Assembly (NCBI GenBank): GCA_036346355.1
Contig: CM070591.1
Coordinates: 26,148,001-26,212,000, forward strand
Reading direction: 5' to 3'
Length of the DNA stretch: 64,000 nucleotides
Source: Rhipidocladum racemiflorum
Lineage: Eukaryota; Streptophyta; Magnoliopsida; Poales; Poaceae
The translations under genes and the position numbers were made by a program. Shown here in pieces: positions 58,978 through 64,000 of this stretch (within the stretch, counting starts at the first letter, position 1; every line of letters begins with the position of its first letter). The notes beneath the pieces are model-generated. The model did no database searches and was not told the DNA's origin. It saw only the letters and a program-made list of their open reading frames with translations.

Positions 58978-60936
58978 TGTAACACCCCAAATTTTTTCTT
59001 TTCATGAATTTAAATGAAATTTTGCACTTTGGTGAATTTTTGGAATTTTCTGGAATTTATTTGGATTTATTTGAATTTAATTTGAATTTATTCCCTTTTG
59101 AAATAATTAAAGAATTTAAATTTATAAATAAAATTTTGTTGGAAATATTTTATTTGAGTCCGAAATGTTCCAAAGTATTTTCCAGGATTTTTCTGGAATT
59201 TTTCTGATTATTTTGCTATTTTTCTCGAATTATTTAAATTTCTAGAAATGCTTTTGAATATTAAAATCGCTGGAAATAGCCGAGTAGGTTTGCACTGTTC
59301 ATGCGATCGAGCCGGACCCGAGTACGACTCGAGCCCGACCCGGACCACATTCGCGCCCAACCGCGTCGTGCCTAAGCCTAGCCGCGTGACCGTTGGATCT
59401 TGATCCAACGGCCACCATTGCGCCACGTCGCCCAATCCGAATCCAATTCGGATTCCGCCGCCGCCACCGAGTGGGCCTCGGTTTTTGCGGTTTTCACGGA
59501 CGCCGAGGGCCCTATTTAATGCGCCGCCACCCCTATCGTGTAGCACTTTTCCATGCGCACCCGTAGCCCTAACTCTTCGAGTTCAAGCCACCGTGGTCGC
59601 GCCGCAATCGCTCGCCGTAGTTGTATTAGGGTTCCGCCGCGGTTCTCCATTGTTTCCGCCGCGGTTCTCCATTGTTTCCGCCACCGTCCGCCGTCCTCCG
59701 CCGTCACTGAACCCAGATCCGGAACCGCGAGGACAAGACGCACCGGGTGGTACCATCAACTTCGTCGGAGCGTGCCCGCAACGCTGTTCGGGTGGTCGTC
59801 ATCTTCGTCTCCGGTCAGCCAGCCCTGCCGTGGACATCGCCGACCTCGTGAGCTCTGTGCACCGTCTGATCAAGATCTAAAGGCCCAGATTCGTCCACGT
59901 CATCTGAAGGTAATCCGCACGTTTCGGTTTTTAGATCTATTCCCAACCGTTTGATCTAAATCCAACGGCTTAGATTAAGCTACGTGATCGTATACTGCAC
60001 CGTGCCTAGATTAGATCTCAGCCGTTAGATCTAGATCGTACGGTTAGGGTTCACCCACGTTGTAGCATTAGATGTAATCTCGGTCGTTCGATCGAAATCG
60101 AACCGCGTAGATTGAGCCACATGTCGCGCGCCGGGTCAAGCCACGTCACCCCTAGAGACGCGGTGAAACCCGATCGGATCTCGACCGTCCGATCAAGATC
60201 GAACGGTCCACATCAACCGCGTTGTTTCCAAACGCGTGCGGTTAGATCTGATTTGGACCGTTGATTTTCAAATCAATGGCCCAGATTGTGCCACGTGTCC
60301 GAGAGTTGCACCAGCGCGGTCAGCGCGGTCGCGCTCGGTCGCCGCTGATGTCAGCGCGTGACGTCACGTGGGGCCCGCATGTCAGCGGCTGGCCCAACGT
60401 CTCCATGACGTCACTCGTGACGTCATGCTAACGTCACGTGGGTCCTGCGTGTCAGTGACACATGCGCCCGTGGGCCGGGTCCACGGTGGACCGAGCCATG
60501 CCGTGCGCCGGTTCCATGGACCAGAGGTGACGTGGCGGCTCCCGATTGGTCCACGTGTCCTGCTGACGCAATAAATGGAATTTTCAATAGAAAAATAAAT
60601 GAATTAATTCGGTTTATTGATTTATTTGAATTTTCAAACTTCAAACGCTTATAACTTTTGCGTTTCAACTCCGATTTGAATGATTCCAATTTCTAATTTT
60701 TTATAAAATTGAGATCTACTCAAATATGAATTTTTAATTAATTTTTGATTATGAAATTTTCACTATTTATATTTAATTAGTAGATTCTTTAAACTTTAAA
60801 CAATTATAACTTCTGCATTTTAACTCCGGTTTGGGCAATTCAAGTTTCTGAAAAATTGTAAAATAATGCTCTCTCTGCTTATGAACTTTATTGAATTTCT
60901 TGGATACTTTTTGCCCACTGTTTATTTATTTATGTT
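58978..60936 (+). repeat. 3' LTR of the outer chromovirus copy, truncated
   Basis: Starts TGTAACACCCC and follows the LTR at 37115 through the TATTTAA box (59513-59519), a dyad array and the TAACTTTTGCGTTT repeats (60652 and 60807). Similarity stops after GTTTATTTATTTATG near 60936, so about 1.6 kb, including U5 and the LTR end, is missing. Confidence 0.85.
59390..60279. repeat. Array of AACGG-ended dyads in the outer copy's LTR
   Basis: About seven 22-bp imperfect palindromes at 59390, 59862, 59947, 60022, 60082, 60185 and 60258. The first is perfect (arms CCGTTGGATC and GATCCAACGG around TT). Arm sequences vary but the CCGT...ACGG ends and the central GATC halves recur, more often than in the central LTR. 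Confidence 0.8.
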
Positions 60937-62336
60937 GACTTGTTAATGAATCATGTAAATTAACAAAAACATCTATCTATTGACCAACTAATTACGTACC
61001 AACGATTAATCCTAATCTTTAATTTGGTTAGATCCTACTCCCATTTGAGGATATGTGGTTCGAGCAAGTTCCTAACCTGTTGTACAACTCCAGAGAAAAT
61101 TTTGGCAGCATCTCCCCACTGTTCTCCACATACATGTCTCAACAACAGGTCAAAAGGGTGTGTATTCGGAGAATACCAGGGTGATGCTACCAAAACTTTC
61201 TAGGGAGTTACACAACAGCTTATAAACTTGCTCAAACCATATATCATTGAACTGTCCAAAAAAATACGAACTATTTGAGAATGTTCATTTGTAAATATGC
61301 CATTTCAGTATATTTATAAACAATCACCATCGAACAGGAGACGCATAAATTACGCAGCCTAAACTATAGCATTGATCAATTACAACAACACTAATGACTT
61401 GTAAAGTAAAAACCCGTTGTAGAAAATGTGATAATTATAGCAAGCCTAAAATTCAAAGATGAAATTTACATAATCGAAAGATAGCAAAAATGCAAAACTT
61501 GTGCGAGAATGCAATTCTGTAAGAAATTTATCTAGATGCATTATATCCTTGATAAAGAACAAGAACTATGTTTTTTCCCAATAGCAGAGTACGATATGCA
61601 AAATAAGACAAAATCTATGGAGTTTCGTAATGTCGTGTGCAACCAGCAAGTGGGGAAATGTGCAAAGTAAACTAGATACCGAGATTAGAACTAGTCATTT
61701 TGATAGATGTACAGCTAGTAGGAGATGAATAGAACAAACCCAAATGATTGAGCATGGCAGACAGCAAATATATAGCCACCACAAGAGCAAGCAACTACTA
61801 TCGAACTCCATACATTTTACAAAAATTTATAATAGCCTTCAAAGTGCTAACCCCTATGCTCCTGATTAATTTACAGAGCAACCATTTTGATTCAAGCATC
61901 ATATCAACATGGAACAATGATAAAATTTGGGATAGTCATCATTTTATCCACCACTGGTCCAACATATAAAATTTCAAGTTCACATTTAATTTGTGCTTGG
62001 AGATATACAAAAGTGTAATTCCTGACATACAGTGAACCTTTATGCTCCACTTGGTTTCGCTAGATAGCCAACTATTTTTCATTATGCAGGAGGCGCCAGC
62101 TTTAATGTGAATTATTTTAAGACAATAGTCATATAGTAAATATAACTCAAAGATTCAAGCAGTACCAAAGCATTCTCAAGTCTCAACAAGTAAAAGCGCA
62201 ATTTAACTTTGAGAAAAATTATATACATAACATATGCCACAAGATATTGCTAACGTAAAAGCATAGTAGATTTCATCTCAAAGAATACATCATATAAATG
62301 TAAAAGCATAGTAGATTACAAACTCTCAAACATGAA
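60937..62336. other. Unassigned AT-rich sequence with one long inverted repeat
   Basis: 1.4 kb with no recognisable coding region; a 73-codon frame at 61748-61969 has no motif. The only marked structure is the inverted repeat at about 61095-61200. It lies between a truncated LTR and CACTA-like sequence and could be the end region of that transposon. I found no convincing CACTA terminal inverted repeat in it. Confidence 0.4.
61095..61200. repeat. Inverted repeat, imperfect arms of about 30-36 bp
   Basis: The left arm around TTTTGGCAGCATCTCCCC (61100-61127) pairs with the right arm around GGTGATGCTACCAAAA (61168-61195). The loop is about 40 bp, and pairing extends outwards a few more bases. 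The left arm contains GGCAGCATCTCC, also found in all LARD LTRs. Confidence 0.7.
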
Positions 62337-62606
62337 TCAATCTCTAGCAACACCTGAGTGGTGGCCGACAGTGGGGCCGAGCTCGGGAGGAGGCAGTGTA
62401 GGGGTCAACGGTGTGGATGGAGCTTGGGGAGGAGGTGGCGGGCTGAACTCAGGAGGAGGCAGCGCCGGGGTCGGCAGTGTGGATGGAGCTTGGGGAGGAG
62501 GCGGCGGGGCAGAGCTCAGGAGGTAGGGGTGGATGGGGCTTGGGGAGGAGGCGATGGGGCTAAGCTCAGGAGGTAGGGGTAGGAGGCGGTGGCATGGAAT
62601 GAGCAC
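62337..62606 (-). CDS. Proline-rich repeat ORF, possibly transposon derived
   Basis: A minus-strand frame of 89 codons containing a 66-bp (22-codon) tandem repeat: blocks of PPPPPQAPST, then LPTPALPPPEFS or PLTPTLPPPELG, about two clear copies with partial ones on either side. The repeat length is a multiple of three, so the frame survives unit gain or loss. No domain is present. It may be part of a CACTA ORF, since proline-rich stretches occur in such proteins, or simply GC-rich tandem DNA. The plus strand is also open here but less repetitive in protein sequence. Low confidence that it is translated. Confidence 0.25.
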   Translation of the reverse strand: MLIPCHRLLPLPPELSPIASSPSPIHPYLLSSAPPPPPQAPSTLPTPALPPPEFSPPPPPQAPSTPLTPTLPPPELGPTVGHHSGVARD

Positions 62607-62773
62607 TTAGGAGGAGGTGGCACAATCGGGGGCAGTGTTGTGGGGGCTATGAGGCATGGTGGAGGGCGGCACTAGCGAGCTAGGGCACGGGTGGAGGGGA
62701 AGATGTCGTGTGAGTGAGCTAGCCTTTGTAGTGAGATGAGGGATTGACGAAACATATAAAAGAAAGTTATTTG

Positions 62774-63078
62774 TGTCGGTTTACAAAAAGAATTGATTGC
62801 AATAATATGACTATCTATGTTGGTTCACAACACAAATCAGTTGAAATAATATGACTTTAATGTCGGTTCAAAATAGGAATTTGTTGCAATAATACACAAC
62901 TATCTGTGTCAGTTCACAACAAGGACTGATTGCAATATGTAAAGTATCTATGCCAGTTTACTAAAGAAACCGATTGCAATAATATACCTATCTATGTCAG
63001 TTTCTTTAATGAACCGATTGCAATAAATTATCTATGTCGGTTTCATTTAAAAACTAATTGCAATAATGTTGTGTCTTT
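62774..63078. repeat. Seven tandem 44-bp units, CACTA subterminal-type
   Basis: Units begin with TGTCGGTT or variants at 62774, 62818, 62861, 62907, 62951, 62995 and 63035, a spacing of 40-46 bp. Each has the form TGTCGGTTT...AACCGATTGCAATAAT...CTATCTA, with GGTTT and AAACC forming a short inverted pair. Arrays of short degenerate repeats near the ends are typical of CACTA transposons, where the transposase binds. The nearby transposase-related ORF supports this, but the element's terminus was not located. Confidence 0.75.
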
Positions 63079-63482
63079 GACAAAAGTTGAGTAAAAGTGA
63101 ATTCTATGGCAATAGTTCAACAACTTCTTTGGATTAGTTAGAAGATTTACGAAAAGAATTTCTATGGCAATACTTCAAAACTTCTTTTGAAATTAATTTT
63201 TTTATATTACTAAAATTCGGAGAAATATATTCATGTGTTTGTAGTACCAAAATAGGCATCTAGCTAATCTTCTTTTATGCATACATAATGGAACTATGAG
63301 ATTATCAACAATTATCCACAGTAGTGACATAAAGAAAAAATATGACATAGTCCCTTTATTTACAATATAATCCTTCGTGATGATCTACACGTGTGTAATT
63401 TGTTCCATGTGTGTCATCGTCACCGCTAAGACATGCCCTATCTGCAAATGGAGGTATTTCATTGAATTAGTTGTACTCTTCT
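63079..63482. other. Unassigned spacer between the repeat array and the CACTA ORF remnant
   Basis: About 400 bp, AT-rich, with no coding signal or repeat that I can support. The plus-strand ORF that starts at 63377 runs antisense to the transposon ORF and is a shadow. Confidence 0.4.
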
Positions 63483-64000
63483 CCATCTATGATATTTTCA
63501 ATTTCAACGATCCGCCTCTTACCATGAAGGATGACGTGCAACCTTGGATTGACCAGATCATGCGCGTAGAAGACTTGAGTTCCTTGCTTTGCAAGGATGA
63601 GCGGCTCATCTTTGTAGGATATTCTATTGGTATATTCCGTAATCGAGCTCCCATATTTCTTTGATCATCCTGTAGTAGGAGTTCATTGCGATTGAGAATC
63701 CTCTTTTCGAGTGATCATTGGACAAAGCATTATGATCACACCACCATTTTGAATTGTACTCTTTGCATATTGACTTTTAGTGTAAAAAGTGTAGACATTA
63801 ATGTCATACCCCTACCATGTCTATAGATTAAATCTTAGTCTGTCAACCAACCATTTGATAGCCCCACTGATGGAAACCTTTGCCTTTTCTTTGAACCATG
63901 TGGGGAATTGATCGTCATGTTTTCGTGTGATAGAAAACTCATCTATATGCGGATTCTCTTCCCATAGTATCAACTTGTGCTACTGGATGTATAGATGAAT
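63483..64000 (-). pseudogene. CACTA (En/Spm) transposon protein remnant, DUF4216-like
   Basis: On the minus strand, reading in from the window edge: HDDQFPTWFKEKAKVSISG, then IKWLVDRL, then YDINVYTFYTKSQYAKST with IQNGGV, then YYRMIKEIWELDYG, then EPLILAKQGTQVFYAHDL and HVILHGKRRIVEIENI. The order and wording match the region shared by plant CACTA transposase ORFs (short form: HN..F..WF, IKWLA.GP, GY.INGY.F.T, QNSGV, Y.G.I.EIWELDY, FILA.QA.QVFYV.DP). Stops and frame changes separate the pieces. It runs off the right edge, so length and any DDE transposase part cannot be judged. It indicates that the right end of the window belongs to a CACTA element oriented towards lower coordinates. Confidence 0.82.

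Noticed and set aside
63377..63664. 95-codon plus-strand ORF with a hydrophobic start, as a possible membrane protein gene
   Set aside because: The minus strand of the same region reads as a CACTA transposon protein remnant; the plus frame is its shadow.

Overview
This window is repeat-dense plant nuclear DNA, most likely from a grass (Poaceae). I found no convincing host gene, rRNA, tRNA or CRISPR array. Almost all of it can be assigned to nested, broken or recombined LTR retrotransposons, with remnants of a CACTA (En/Spm) DNA transposon at the right edge. The plant assignment rests on tRNA-iMet-type primer binding sites, a Ty3/gypsy polymerase ending in a chromodomain with LTRs of 3-5 kb (chromovirus, probably the Tekay/Del lineage), a Ty1/copia fragment, and a TNP2/DUF4216-like CACTA protein remnant. 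The species cannot be named from sequence alone.

Layout. 1-16431: chromovirus element 1. It keeps the end of its 5' LTR, a PBS, an extra upstream ORF and gag, and has lost pol; gag runs directly into the 3' part of its 3' LTR. It is split by a complete minus-strand non-autonomous element (1410-13468) with two 4.7 kb LTRs, a gag-only interior and a 5-bp target duplication GCAAC. 16432-17929: unassigned. 17930-28970: 3' part of a Ty1/copia element (RT-RNase H, PPT and 3' LTR), split at its PPT/LTR junction by a complete non-coding LARD-like element (19170-27570; two 2071-bp LTRs; duplication GATTG). 28971-30411: a short spacer and a truncated inverted LTR of the LARD family. 30412-49162: two chromovirus copies sharing one central LTR (LTR fragment - interior A - LTR - interior B - LTR). 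49163-60936: a further chromovirus copy reduced to a 5' LTR piece, integrase-chromodomain and a truncated 3' LTR, with a minus-strand LARD copy (50280-57575) inside it. 60937-64000: CACTA-related sequence with a 44-bp tandem array, a proline-rich repeat and a decayed minus-strand transposon ORF.

How the parts relate. The chromovirus copies carry the protein machinery: Gag, protease, RT, RNase H, integrase and chromodomain. The gag-only and LARD elements keep LTRs, PBS and PPT but no polymerase, so they would depend on enzymes supplied in trans. The gag-only element shares its LTR tips, its U5 and its PBS type with the chromovirus, which makes the chromovirus its likely helper. All chromovirus copies with a readable 5' interior also carry a conserved extra ORF upstream of gag.

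Main points for a second look: (1) recurrent CAG/CGA and CTG/TCG differences limited to the youngest chromovirus-type repeats, which look like residual basecalling error at methylated CHG sites and would explain many apparent frameshifts; (2) LTRs packed with MYB-type AACGG sites, as a 14-bp GTTAACG minisatellite in one family and as regularly spaced dyads in the other; (3) a cluster of consecutive stem-loops conserved in every LARD LTR; (4) the uncharacterised upstream ORF. Boundaries defined by LTR tips and target duplications are exact to the base; truncation points and domain limits inside broken pol regions are approximate.
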